A program made the position numbers and the translations under genes. From Candidatus Zixiibacteriota bacterium (GTDB taxonomy: Bacteria > Zixibacteria > MSB-5A5 > GN15 > PGXB01), in contig JAPLUR010000094.1 of the NCBI GenBank assembly GCA_026397505.1, positions 1-34,943 of the forward strand: a stretch of 34,943 nt of DNA, read 5' to 3'. This document shows, piece by piece, positions 8,373 to 16,117 of the stretch (positions within the stretch are counted from its first letter, which is position 1; every line of letters begins with the position of its first letter). The notes under the pieces were generated by a model. It saw nothing but the letters and a program-made list of their open reading frames with translations. It did not search any database and was not told the DNA's origin.

Positions 8373-8451
8373 TAAAATGTTTCTTTTAGTCCGGCGGCGA
8401 ATTGGCATAGTGGCCCTGCAACAAAGGCGGGTGTCCCGGTCGGTTTTGGGG

Positions 8452-8652
8452 CCGGATGATTTTAAGGCATTGGCACAATTGGCGATAAGCTGTTTTTCTC
8501 TGTCGGACATATAAATAATCACTCTTTCTATATAAGGGGGGGAGGTGCAAATCACCATCGATTCGATGTGGATTTTGTAATTAAGGCGGTTGATGACATG
8601 ATTCATTACCGTGTGAAGGTCCCGACAGAGGTCGGGACTGATGGCGCGGGGA
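8452..8652 (+). repeat. Diverged ~200-bp dispersed repeat, copy 1
   Basis: Aligns with 9398-9608. The best-conserved core (8549-8581) differs from 9490-9522 at one base in 33. Both copies keep an open frame reading YIRG...NHHR(F/I)DVDFVI(K/E)AV, and both end in a hairpin followed by GGCGCGGG and AATT. Here the hairpin is GTCCCGAC-AGAG-GTCGGGAC (8619-8638). Confidence 0.7.
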
Positions 8653-8744
8653 AATTCGACCAGCCCGGATGACGGAAAGATAAGAAATTATGTAGGGGCG
8701 AATCCGCCAGTGGCGGATGTTAGCCCTATTCACACTCTGGGTCG

Positions 8745-8771
8745 ACACCTCGAGGCTGTCTCATAAGTTGG
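8745..8771. mobile_element. Solitary insertion-sequence end
   Basis: GAGGCTGTCTCATAAGTT at 8752-8769 matches 34804-34821 with one mismatch, and the similarity extends a few bases to each side. The word resembles the terminal inverted repeats of several DDE insertion sequences (GAGGCTGTC...). No transposase is attached here, so it is a remnant. Confidence 0.45.
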
Positions 8772-9397
8772 CTAAAGAATACTTTTGGGTCACAAGCCCA
8801 GAGAGCTATTGTTTGCAAGCCATTGAATGTCAACGGTCGGTTCGCAGACCGACCGGGCGGCGGGTTTGAGAACCCGCCGATCACGGTACTTGTGGGATGG
8901 CCTCTGGACAGCCGCCGCCCACAAATAAAGAAAGAGGGGGAATGATCCACTAAAACGGTTGTGCCGCAAGAGATTGAATTTGGGTGCAAGAAAGCGAAGC
9001 CAAAATAAAGCAAGTCAAACGTATGTATAGCAAGGAAATAACAGAAATTGGGTTTGCTTTTCAAAATTTTTCGTCTCTCCCGGGCAGATTTATTTTGGCC
9101 CGAATTGCATGCATGGCAAAGAGTAAGACGAAAAGACAAGGGGGTCACAATTTGGGTTTGTTTTTTCGTTTCGATATTTATTGATTTATTTCGCAGGCGG
9201 TAATTGGGCACGCGGGCGATGGCGGAAAAATGCGGCATTATTGGATTCACCCGCCGAAGAAAATATGGCGCCCCATTGTGGCCGCTTGGGAAACAATGAG
9301 TTAGGCGGAATGAGTTGAACCGGGACCGGGGAGTTCGTTTCTTCATTTTTGTATTCAGTTGTAGCGATCTTGTAGTGATTTTGCGGCATGCGTTCCT

Positions 9398-9608
9398 CCG
9401 GTGATAAATTCCGCGAAGGGAATCGCGATAGATTTCATTCTGGAAATAGACATATTAACATTCATGCTATATATCAGGGGGGCAGGGGGAAATCACCATC
9501 GAATCGATGTGGATTTTGTAATCGAGGCCGTCCAGCGCATCCCGCAGCCGCCGAGACAGAGGGGGAATTATGGTTTTCCGTCAGGAGGGACTCCTGACGG
9601 CGCGGGAA
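9398..9608 (+). repeat. Diverged ~200-bp dispersed repeat, copy 2
   Basis: Counterpart of 8452-8652. Its 3' end carries a different hairpin, CCGTCAGGAG-GGA-CTCCTGACGG (9578-9600), followed by CGCGGGAATT. That hairpin recurs at 27483-27505 and, diverged, at 31700-31723. Confidence 0.7.
9575..9602. repeat. CCGTCAGGAG hairpin family, copy A
   Basis: A perfect 10-bp stem with a 3-base loop, preceded by TTT and followed by CG. Other members are at 27480-27507 and 31697-31725, with a relative that has a different stem at 8619-8638. Confidence 0.75.
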
Positions 9609-9640
9609 TTTGGCACAAATCTGGCACAATATTTAATGGA

Positions 9641-11521
9641 TTAACTATGCTTTTCATTATTCCATTCATCGAATAATGCCCCAGACTTTACTTTTAGTAG
9701 TTTCAATATTGAACGATATAATGGAAGTGGATTGAAAAAGATGTCAGCTGAAAGATTTGAACTCGAGACAAGTCGGTACCTTTTGGAATCTATAATTATT
9801 TCTTTATCAAACTTAGAATAATCCAATTGAGGCGCAGATTTATCATCTTCCATATATACATCAATTGTAATTTCATGATTTTCATCTAAACACAGAAGAT
9901 TAAAATATATTATACTCGGCCAGTCACTCATTTCATTACACTCCTCATGCGCAACAACTTTGACAACCTGTCTATTAAAGTCGGATGCATAATGAAATTT
10001 ATCTTCTAACATTGGAAAATTTTCATGTATAATTGAATTAAAAGCAATTGGCAAATAGGCAAAATATGTCTTTACTTTACTCAATAAATCAGCCGGTGCT
10101 AACCATTTATAAATCCATCTTGATTGCCTGTTCCGATTATAGTCATATTTTGGATACAGTCTTTCAACCTCAATAACACCTCTATTCCTAAAATCTTCTA
10201 ACGATGATAAGAATAAGTTAATTGGATAATCGTCGTGACCGATGGGGAAGTTTAGCATAAATGGAGAATTGTCAGCAATTTGTTTTATGGTGATATCATG
10301 TACTTTATCAACTGTAGCTTTTGGGATTAGAATATCTGCACTATTAATATCAAAATATTGCTTAGAAGTATAAGAATTTTTATGACCTTGCCTTTGACTA
10401 TCATTGCATAAATTTATAATATTAATTATCCATCTTGGCAAGAATTTATTAAAGCCGAAGAGTATTTCATCTATAGTATATTTATCCTTTTTTTCGAGGC
10501 CAAATTTATAATGTGACTTATTCAATATATCAAAAATCAACTCTCTTGCTAGATAATCATTTTTGAAACCAAGACCTCCTCTTTCAATAATATGAATCAG
10601 GTCTTCCCTGACAAGTTCTTGTGCATAGGTTCTGGGGTCTGTTTCTACGGGATTAATACCAAAATGAGTTACCGCCCTAAGCCCCTTGCTCACCATTTTA
10701 TCAATAAACGAGTCGGGAATTTTCTTTATATCAAGATCAGTTGAATCCTTAGGGATTTCATAAATAACATAACTTAAATGCTTCTCGTCATAATGAGTAT
10801 ATGCAAATCCATATTTGCGAGCATTGGGATAGTACAGTCTTGATATAATTCTAAACTTTGATGACATTAGATTGTTGTACTCATCCAAAAACTCCTGGAT
10901 TTTTTCTACATTTATGTCGTCATCAAGTCTAATTCCTCCCAAGTTCTCACTCAAAATCTTTTGTACAAGACGAATTCGCGCGGCATCGTCTTCGAGTTCA
11001 CTAAATAATTTTATTACCTGCTTTCTGTTATTAAGAATTATTACCCAGGATTCATAATAATTTTGTTCCGATTTTGAAATAACATTTCTTACGGGAAGCT
11101 TAACTGTTAAAGATCCTTCTTTCTCCAAATTCTCTACCATTTTAGCGGTGACTTCATTCCAATATGCAATCTCATTTTGAATATCCACTCCAACCAAAAT
11201 AGATGGTTCTAAGGCATCTTTGCAATGGCCAAGAAATCCTTCATCTGAAGAATAACCACCTCGTTTTATATCTGCATCTGATAGTGTTTTTACTTGTACA
11301 TGTATCGTTCCAATAGAGCGATTTTCTGCATCGACAGGTTCAATATATCCGTCAGTATTTGGGTATTTATCTCTTTTAGCTATATGGGTTTTAACTCTAT
11401 TTTCATCAATTAAACCTTCAAAAATCTTGATAGCGGTTACTTCTGCTGCATCTGTTTTTGGATAAGCAGCTTTTTTGTATTCTGTGCCTTTGCGGTTTAT
11501 ATGTTTTCTTTTTTCATTCAT
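9641..11521 (-). CDS. DUF4365-like nuclease-motif protein, AT-rich and probably acquired
   Basis: A 626-residue protein that is much more AT-rich than the housekeeping genes around it. Residues about 24-160 resemble DUF4365, a PD-(D/E)XK nuclease-type domain. Glu27 lies in AAEVTA, Asp57 in YPNTDGYIE, and Gln76 and Lys78 in IHVQVKT, followed by a Ser/Gly-rich turn, a YWNEV element and a helical stretch. The remaining ~450 residues are of mixed alpha/beta character with no motif I recognise; a possible sensor or effector part is only inference. DUF4365 domains occur in proteins linked to anti-phage defence. It stands alone, flanked by repeats downstream and by gene debris plus a REP transposase upstream. 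No good ribosome-binding site precedes the ATG. Confidence 0.7.
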   Translation of the reverse strand: MNEKRKHINRKGTEYKKAAYPKTDAAEVTAIKIFEGLIDENRVKTHIAKRDKYPNTDGYIEPVDAENRSIGTIHVQVKTLSDADIKRGGYSSDEGFLGHCKDALEPSILVGVDIQNEIAYWNEVTAKMVENLEKEGSLTVKLPVRNVISKSEQNYYESWVIILNNRKQVIKLFSELEDDAARIRLVQKILSENLGGIRLDDDINVEKIQEFLDEYNNLMSSKFRIISRLYYPNARKYGFAYTHYDEKHLSYVIYEIPKDSTDLDIKKIPDSFIDKMVSKGLRAVTHFGINPVETDPRTYAQELVREDLIHIIERGGLGFKNDYLARELIFDILNKSHYKFGLEKKDKYTIDEILFGFNKFLPRWIINIINLCNDSQRQGHKNSYTSKQYFDINSADILIPKATVDKVHDITIKQIADNSPFMLNFPIGHDDYPINLFLSSLEDFRNRGVIEVERLYPKYDYNRNRQSRWIYKWLAPADLLSKVKTYFAYLPIAFNSIIHENFPMLEDKFHYASDFNRQVVKVVAHEECNEMSDWPSIIYFNLLCLDENHEITIDVYMEDDKSAPQLDYSKFDKEIIIDSKRYRLVSSSNLSADIFFNPLPLYRSILKLLKVKSGALFDEWNNEKHS

Positions 11522-11557
11522 GATATGACTTATGCGTAACCGCGCTATGCATGTCCA

Positions 11558-11683
11558 CTAATGCTCCAAAATAGTCCTCTCAAAATCAACATTAAGCAAT
11601 ATATCTATTTCGAAACTAAATTCCAATCGCTTTTGTTTTTCTGCTTTATTGTTCTTCGATTCAAGCCATTTTAGAACATCATT
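11558..11683 (-). pseudogene. C-terminal remnant of a small AT-rich gene
   Basis: On the minus strand 41 open codons (NDVLKWLESKNNKAEK... to ...ERTILEH) run to a TAG at 11560-11558, with an in-frame TAG immediately before them and no usable ATG. The composition is like that of the 626-residue gene downstream. The open stretch begins five bases from the REP inverted repeat at 11688, which is what an interrupted gene would look like. A possible N-terminal counterpart lies at 12318-12368 on the other side of the element. Confidence 0.4.
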
Positions 11684-11687
11684 CTAT

Positions 11688-11739
11688 GTTGCGCCAGGTT
11701 CTAGGTTTCGCGCCAGCGAAAGCGAGACCTGACGCCTCC
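11688..11739 (+). repeat. REP-like inverted repeat, left end
   Basis: Begins GTTGCGCCAGG and ends GACCTGACGCCTCC. Its first and last parts are complementary (GCGYCAGGT with ACCTGACGC) around a centre containing GGTTTCGCGCC and GCGAAAGCGAG. Its complement stands at 12266-12317. Confidence 0.85.
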
Positions 11740-11742
11740 CCC

Positions 11743-12222
11743 TCACCAATCTTTCCACACTAATCCGTATCTATCCACTCCCTTCACATATGCCTCCGCG
11801 CTTGACCATGGCCAATCCTCCGGCTTCTCTACCAATCCGGCGGTAACCGGATTATTATGAATGTAATCCAACTTCACTCTGAAGATACGCTCATCTGAAA
11901 TCGCTACCCGATCATGGCGCGGCATCCAGAGATGCGGCATTTTGATAAGCAGCTTTCTAACCCCTTCCTGCGCAGTAAATATTTTGTAGTCGCGCATGAA
12001 ATGCGGCAATTGGGCTCCATCAATAAAGAGGATTAAATGAATATGGCTCGGCATCAAAGTGTATGCGGCGATTTTCGCTCCAAATTTCTCCTTATAGAAT
12101 AGAAGGGAGTCTATCAGCATTTCATATACACCCTCAACTAGTCCAAACTTGATTCGTGACGAAAAAGAAGAGGTGACAAAGAAGCAGGAATGATTTTTCT
12201 GGTCGGGATAGCGAAGGCCCAT
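11743..12222 (-). CDS. REP-associated tyrosine transposase (RAYT, Y1/HUH)
   Basis: A 159-residue single-domain HUH endonuclease. The metal-binding HUH pair is His60 and His62 in LMPSHIHLIL. The catalytic tyrosine is Tyr120 in KLDYIHNNPV, followed by the diagnostic tail AGLVEKPEDWPWSSA. Length and motif order are those of intact RAYT/TnpA-REP proteins (COG1943-like). Such enzymes nick single-stranded REP hairpins, which here bound the gene on both sides. The stop lies four bases from the left hairpin. There is no strong ribosome-binding site, as is common for lowly expressed transposases. Confidence 0.93.
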   Translation of the reverse strand: MGLRYPDQKNHSCFFVTSSFSSRIKFGLVEGVYEMLIDSLLFYKEKFGAKIAAYTLMPSHIHLILFIDGAQLPHFMRDYKIFTAQEGVRKLLIKMPHLWMPRHDRVAISDERIFRVKLDYIHNNPVTAGLVEKPEDWPWSSAEAYVKGVDRYGLVWKDW

Positions 12223-12265
12223 GCAGGTAATTTACACTCTGGAGATGTATTTGTCAAGGTTCTTT

Positions 12266-12317
12266 GGAGGCGTCAGGTCTCGCTTTCGCCGGCGCGAAAC
12301 CTAGGACCTGACGCAAC
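12266..12317 (-). repeat. REP-like inverted repeat, right end
   Basis: Inverted partner of 11688-11739 with three differences in 52 bases. Within it GCGTCAGGTC and GACCTGACGC form a perfect 10-bp outer stem. Confidence 0.85.
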
Positions 12318-12368
12318 AGTGAAATGAATAACCTCCCTCACCAGATTAATAAAGGCATATAAACGCAT
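12318..12368 (-). pseudogene. Possible N-terminal remnant of the interrupted gene
   Basis: On the minus strand an ATG at 12368-12366 opens 17 codons (MRLYAFINLVREVIHFT) that run exactly into the REP repeat. There is no clear ribosome-binding site. Joining it to 11683-11558 would need removal of four bases to keep frame, so the link is only suggestive. Confidence 0.25.
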
Positions 12369-12590
12369 CTATTTAGTGTGACTAACCTGTCACCTAGGAC
12401 GGGTTGGATGACGACGGAAAAAATCCGGACGAATGTCCGGGCCACCCGCTCACGGCTTCACCCTCGAGGCGTGCACGCATGCGTGCGAGCACCGTAATAT
12501 GTTATGGCATATAGGAATGGCACGAGCGCGGGGCACGTGCCATACAACTCACCCTTTGAAACGGGCTGGGGGGCAAACTCCTGATTTTCC
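12369..12590. other. Intergenic, small palindromes
   Basis: No gene. Contains CCGGAC-GAAT-GTCCGG (about 12426-12441), a 14-base self-complementary GCACGCATGCGTGC near 12474, and an inverted repeat ATGGCACG...CGTGCCAT near 12516-12542. Confidence 0.6.
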
Positions 12591-12619
12591 TTGCCAGGAT
12601 GGAACTTATATGTTATAAT
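12591..12619 (+). promoter_or_regulatory. Promoter of rpmE
   Basis: TTGCCA (12591-12596), a 17-base spacer and a perfect TATAAT (12614-12619). Transcription would begin near 12626, which excludes the in-frame ATG at 12599 as a start for L31 and supports the GTG at 12671. Confidence 0.8.
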
Positions 12620-12670
12620 TATCGTTTGAATTCGTTTGGAGATAGTGATTTGCTAATAAAGGATAAAGAA

Positions 12671-12925
12671 GTGAAAGAGAAAATTCATCCCAAGTATTTT
12701 GACACCACGGTCTCCTGCGCCTGTGGGAACGTGATCAAAACCCGCTCCACGGTCAAGGATCTCAAGGTTGAAATCTGCTCCAACTGCCACCCGTTTTTCA
12801 CCGGCCGCCAGAAACTGGTCGACACCGCCGGACGGATCGAGCGGTTCCGCCGGAAATACGGCATGGACAAGGAGAAAAAGGGCGAAACCAAGCCCGCCGC
12901 GGCCAAGAAGCCGAAAAGCGCGTAG
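12671..12925 (+). CDS. rpmE: 50S ribosomal protein bL31, zinc-binding form
   Basis: An 84-residue protein starting at GTG 12671 with AAAGGA upstream; its sequence opens MKEKIHPKY like the family. Cys16 and Cys18 (SCACG) with Cys36 and Cys39 (ICSNC) are the four zinc ligands of the C+ form, followed by [20 protein letters not shown], the conserved ribosome-contact segment. A lysine- and alanine-rich tail of about 15 residues extends past the usual ~70. It bridges the subunits on the 50S central protuberance. It opens the rpmE-yqhQ-prfA cluster, a common bacterial arrangement. Confidence 0.96.
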   Translation: MKEKIHPKYFDTTVSCACGNVIKTRSTVKDLKVEICSNCHPFFTGRQKLVDTAGRIERFRRKYGMDKEKKGETKPAAAKKPKSA

Positions 12926-13028
12926 TCGGAATAAATCTTTAATTCCCCAAGATATGGAAGGGGGATGCGTATATTGTTTGGTTTTTGTCGAAGAACTGAC
13001 AGCAAGCATGTAACTCAATGAGGTATTG

Positions 13029-13994
13029 ATGCCCGATTTAAGCGTTGGCGGACAGGCGGTAATTGAGGGTGTGATGATGCGGTCGAAAGATCGCGTGGCG
13101 ACCGCAGTCCGCATTTCCACCGGCGAAATTCTGGTCAAATCGGAAGAGTCCATTTCGCTCACCAAGAAATACAAGATACTTGCCTGGCCGGTGCTCCGGG
13201 GCATTATTACTTTTTTCGAAATGCTCATTATAGGTATCAGAACCCTAAATTTTTCGGCCGATATCGCGGTCAAAGAAATCGAAAAAAGCGAGGCACTGGC
13301 CAATGGCCAGGTTTATGTCCCCAAAGAGCGGAAATCAAGTAATTTGGTGCTGATCGGGACAGTGATTTTTGCCCTTGGCCTGGGAATACTCATTTTCTTT
13401 TTTCTCCCCCTAGCGATTTCCTCGCTCCTGAATGTCCAGCGTGATGCGATCGCCTTTAATCTGGTCGCCGGTGGAATCCGGGTGTTGCTGTTTCTGCTTT
13501 ATGTCTGGGGGATTTCGCAGTTCCGTGAATTCAGGCGGGTTTTTCAGTATCACGGCGCCGAACATAAATCAATCTATGCTTATGAAACCGGCGAGGAGTT
13601 GACGATCGATAATGTGGCGCGCTTTTCCACTTTCCATCCGCGCTGCGGGACCAGTTTCATTCTGATAGTCGCTCTCTTTGCCATTCTTATTTATTCTTTC
13701 ACCGATTCACTCTATGCCGTTATTGTCGGTGTCCCGCCGGCGCTGGCCAAGCGATTCCTGATGCATTTCCTGCTTCTCCCTTTAGTGGCGGGCGGCGCTT
13801 ATGAGCTTTTGAAGCTTTCCGGGAAAACGCGTGATAACAAAATCACCAAGCTATTGATCCAACCCGGGCTCTGGCTCCAGCGGATCACGACCCGCGAACC
13901 CTCTCCCGAGCAGATGGAAGTGGCTATCGTGGCGCTCGAGACGGCGCTCGGGATTACCGAGTCAAAGCTGGCCGTCAAAAAGACTTGCCTTTAG
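13029..13994 (+). CDS. yqhQ: DUF1385 family membrane protein (YqhQ)
   Basis: A 321-residue protein starting at ATG 13029 (a TTG precedes it directly). The N-terminal signature VGGQAVIEGVMMR is diagnostic of YqhQ/DUF1385, as are AWPVLRGI, FQYHGAEHKSIYAYE and STFHPRCGTSF. Four to five hydrophobic segments (about 105-130, 145-165, 212-235, 245-265) place it in the membrane. Its histidine, glutamate and cysteine motifs (YHGAEHK, HPRCGTS) suggest a metal site. The function is unsettled. It commonly sits between rpmE and prfA, as here. Confidence 0.93.
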   Translation: MPDLSVGGQAVIEGVMMRSKDRVATAVRISTGEILVKSEESISLTKKYKILAWPVLRGIITFFEMLIIGIRTLNFSADIAVKEIEKSEALANGQVYVPKERKSSNLVLIGTVIFALGLGILIFFFLPLAISSLLNVQRDAIAFNLVAGGIRVLLFLLYVWGISQFREFRRVFQYHGAEHKSIYAYETGEELTIDNVARFSTFHPRCGTSFILIVALFAILIYSFTDSLYAVIVGVPPALAKRFLMHFLLLPLVAGGAYELLKLSGKTRDNKITKLLIQPGLWLQRITTREPSPEQMEVAIVALETALGITESKLAVKKTCL

Positions 13995-14045
13995 CTTCCA
14001 AAAACATTTATTTCTGACCTGCTTTCTTTAACCTGAGATAAATAT

Positions 14046-15134
14046 ATGCTTGCGATTATAGAAAATTTGGAAAAGCGCCTGGAAGAGTTGAATAACGACC
14101 TGATGAAACCGGAGATTCTGACTGATCAGGCGCGTCTCAAAGCGGTCTCGCAGGAACGGCGGCAGGTCGAGGAAATTCTTATGACCGGGCGGATTTATCG
14201 GGAATGCCTGAAAAGTATCGATGAGGCCAAGGAGATCCTGGCCGAATCGGAGGATTCCGATCTGCGAGAGATGGCCAAACAGGAATTGGATGAATGCACT
14301 GCCCGCCTTCCGGAGTTGGAAAGCAAGCTGAACCTTCTGCTTGTCCCGCGCAATCCCCATGATTCCAAGAATGCCATTTTCGAAATCCGGGCCGGCACCG
14401 GCGGTGATGAAGCGGCCATTTTTGCCGCCGATTTATACCGTATGTATACCCGCTATGCCGAGCGCCGGGGCTGGAAAGTCGATCTCCTTTCCTCCAATCC
14501 GACCGGTATCGGCGGTCTTAAGGAAGTTATTTTCTTGATTAAGGGGGAATCGGCCTACGGGGAACTGAAATTCGAGTCGGGGGTACATCGGGTGCAGCGT
14601 GTCCCGCAGACCGAAGCTCAGGGGCGGATTCATACCTCCGCCGCCACCGTGGCGGTTTTGCAGGAGGCCGAGGAAGTAGATATAAAGATTGAAGAGAAGG
14701 ATTTGAAAGTCGATGTTTATCGTTCCTCCGGCCCCGGGGGGCAATCGGTCAATACGACCGATTCGGCGGTGCGACTAACGTATCTCCCCACCGGCACGGT
14801 GGTCACCTGCCAGGATGAAAAATCACAGTTGAAAAATAAAGTGAAAGCGATGCAGGTGCTGCGCGCGCGGCTTCTGGATAGAGCCATTGAGGAGCAAAAC
14901 AGGGAAATCGCTCAGGAGCGCAAAGCGATGGTCGGGACCGGCGATCGCTCGGCCAAAATCCGGACCTATAATTTCCCCCAGTCGCGTGTGACCGACCACC
15001 GTATCGGCCTGACCCTGCACCGTCTCGACGATATCCTTCAGGGGAACCTGGATGATCTGATCGAGGCCATGAAGAAGGATGATCTGGAAAGAAGGCTGAA
15101 GGAATCCGGGAAAATGAAAGAGAGAACGGTATGA
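14046..15134 (+). CDS. prfA: Peptide chain release factor 1
   Basis: RF1 recognises UAA and UAG in the ribosomal A site and triggers peptide release. The 362-residue length is normal. An N-terminal helical domain (1-105) precedes the core. The codon-recognition tripeptide, PxT in this family, is Pro187-Gln188-Thr189 in RVPQTEAQG, where Ala or Val is the more familiar middle residue. The catalytic GGQ is residues 231-233 in [12 protein letters not shown], the target of PrmC, whose gene lies 4 kb downstream in the same run. The last four bases (ATGA) overlap the start of the next gene, so translation is coupled. No strong ribosome-binding site precedes the ATG. Confidence 0.97.
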   Translation: MLAIIENLEKRLEELNNDLMKPEILTDQARLKAVSQERRQVEEILMTGRIYRECLKSIDEAKEILAESEDSDLREMAKQELDECTARLPELESKLNLLLVPRNPHDSKNAIFEIRAGTGGDEAAIFAADLYRMYTRYAERRGWKVDLLSSNPTGIGGLKEVIFLIKGESAYGELKFESGVHRVQRVPQTEAQGRIHTSAATVAVLQEAEEVDIKIEEKDLKVDVYRSSGPGGQSVNTTDSAVRLTYLPTGTVVTCQDEKSQLKNKVKAMQVLRARLLDRAIEEQNREIAQERKAMVGTGDRSAKIRTYNFPQSRVTDHRIGLTLHRLDDILQGNLDDLIEAMKKDDLERRLKESGKMKERTV

Positions 15135-16117
15135 AGACTTCTACGAAAATCCTGAGGTATTTTGCGGCCGCCGCCCTGACTATCATTCTGCTTATAATCG
15201 CCCGCCAGCTTTCAATGGTGCGGCCGATCAATATCGAAACTTCCGGCGGCAGTGTGGCTGTCGAGCATACCACCGTGCCCAAAATTGTGGAAGGTAAACC
15301 GGACCGTATAACGGTAAAAATTATAAATCCGGAGCAGAAGATGCTGGCGCCGATTTTGCACTGGATCGCCGCCAAAGAAAATATCGATGATCCCAATCGT
15401 TATCAAAGCCTGGCAATGATTCCGGATAGTACTCCCGACACCTATGCGGCGATGATGCCGGCCATGGAACGAGGAACGATCATTTATTACTATATCGATG
15501 CCAGAGACAACAACGGCATGCCGCTGGCGCGTCTGCCCGAATCGGGCGACCGGCCGATAAAATTGAAGTATGAGGGTGGGGTTCCCTCTTATATAGTCAT
15601 ACCGCACATCTTTCTCATGTTCATTGCCGTCTTTTTGGCCTCATTGGCCCTGATTGATTCAGTAGGGGTGATTTCCGGGCAGGAGCGTCTGGTGCCGATG
15701 GCCAGGAATTTCCTCTGGGCGGCCCTGGCGGTTTTTTTCGGCGGATATCCTTTCGGCTGGGCCATGAATTACTTTGCTTTTGGGATGATCTGGGAGGGAA
15801 TTCCGTTCGGGTGGGATTTCACCGATAACAAAACCCAGATTGTTCTCCTGTACCTGATGTTTCTAAACCTGTCCACCCTCGGCACTCTGTCTAAGAATAG
15901 ATTGGGAACCGACAATTTTCGGGGCAAATCACTGGGATGGCTGGGGCTGCTCGGTTTTATTCTCGTTCTGGGCATTTATATCGTTCCGCATTCCATTCAA
16001 TTTTCCATTCCTGTCACCGCTCTTTTTTCTTATGGTTTGACAGCGGTTATTGCAATTCTGTATATTTCGGGTTTGACAGGGAAGAAAAAATGGAACGCGC
16101 CAAGTTCGCCGAAATAG
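15131..16117 (+). CDS. Membrane protein of unknown function with a periplasmic beta domain
   Basis: A 328-residue protein I do not recognise. Predicted layout: one N-terminal helix (8-24), an extracytoplasmic beta-rich domain (about 35-150; [19 protein letters not shown] resembles fibronectin or carbohydrate-enzyme-associated folds), then five helices at about 156-176, 193-213, 235-251, 268-286 and 295-314. Loops between the helices carry unusual aromatic and charged motifs ([26 protein letters not shown]) that look functional. It overlaps prfA by four bases and tldD by 28, so it belongs to the same transcript, between translation termination and TldD/E. The context does not reveal a function. 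Confidence 0.75.
   Translation: MKTSTKILRYFAAAALTIILLIIARQLSMVRPINIETSGGSVAVEHTTVPKIVEGKPDRITVKIINPEQKMLAPILHWIAAKENIDDPNRYQSLAMIPDSTPDTYAAMMPAMERGTIIYYYIDARDNNGMPLARLPESGDRPIKLKYEGGVPSYIVIPHIFLMFIAVFLASLALIDSVGVISGQERLVPMARNFLWAALAVFFGGYPFGWAMNYFAFGMIWEGIPFGWDFTDNKTQIVLLYLMFLNLSTLGTLSKNRLGTDNFRGKSLGWLGLLGFILVLGIYIVPHSIQFSIPVTALFSYGLTAVIAILYISGLTGKKKWNAPSSPK

Larger units (their letters stand above)
8096..9640. other. 1.5-kb non-coding, repeat- and hairpin-rich region
   Basis: No convincing gene is seen; the open frames lack ribosome-binding sites and family matches. The stretch holds many perfect hairpins, for example GCCCGCC-GT-GGCGGGC near 8140 and two adjacent ones at about 8829-8880 (one is GGCGGGTT-TGAG-AACCCGCC). 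It also holds two diverged copies of a ~200-bp repeat (8452-8652 and 9398-9608), four copies of an AATTGGGTTTG-type word, and a solitary insertion-sequence end at 8745. It reads as a graveyard of small dispersed elements between the polyamine operon and the AT-rich island. Confidence 0.7.
11688..12317 (-). mobile_element. REP-associated transposase unit (REP-tnpA-REP)
   Basis: A 630-bp unit consisting of a RAYT transposase gene bounded by two 52-base inverted repeats (11688-11739 and 12266-12317) that differ at only three positions. Each end is itself an imperfect palindrome that can fold as a REP hairpin. The high identity of the ends and the intact gene suggest recent arrival or ongoing function. 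Confidence 0.85.

Noticed and set aside
8262-8606. 114-codon minus-strand frame in the repeat region
   Set aside because: No start signal; it overlaps the diverged repeat, which is better open on the plus strand. Judged spurious.
8829-8880. Two adjacent hairpins considered as a CRISPR repeat
   Set aside because: The stems have different sequences and no spaced repeat series follows; no cas gene is in the window.
8726-9346. 206-codon minus-strand frame in the repeat region
   Set aside because: It runs through hairpins, an IS end and degenerate repeats, has no ribosome-binding site and reads as low-complexity debris; treated as repeats rather than a gene.
12599-12670. N-terminal extension of L31 from an ATG at 12599
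   Set aside because: A near-consensus promoter has its -10 at 12614-12619, inside this extension, and the family begins at the GTG at 12671.
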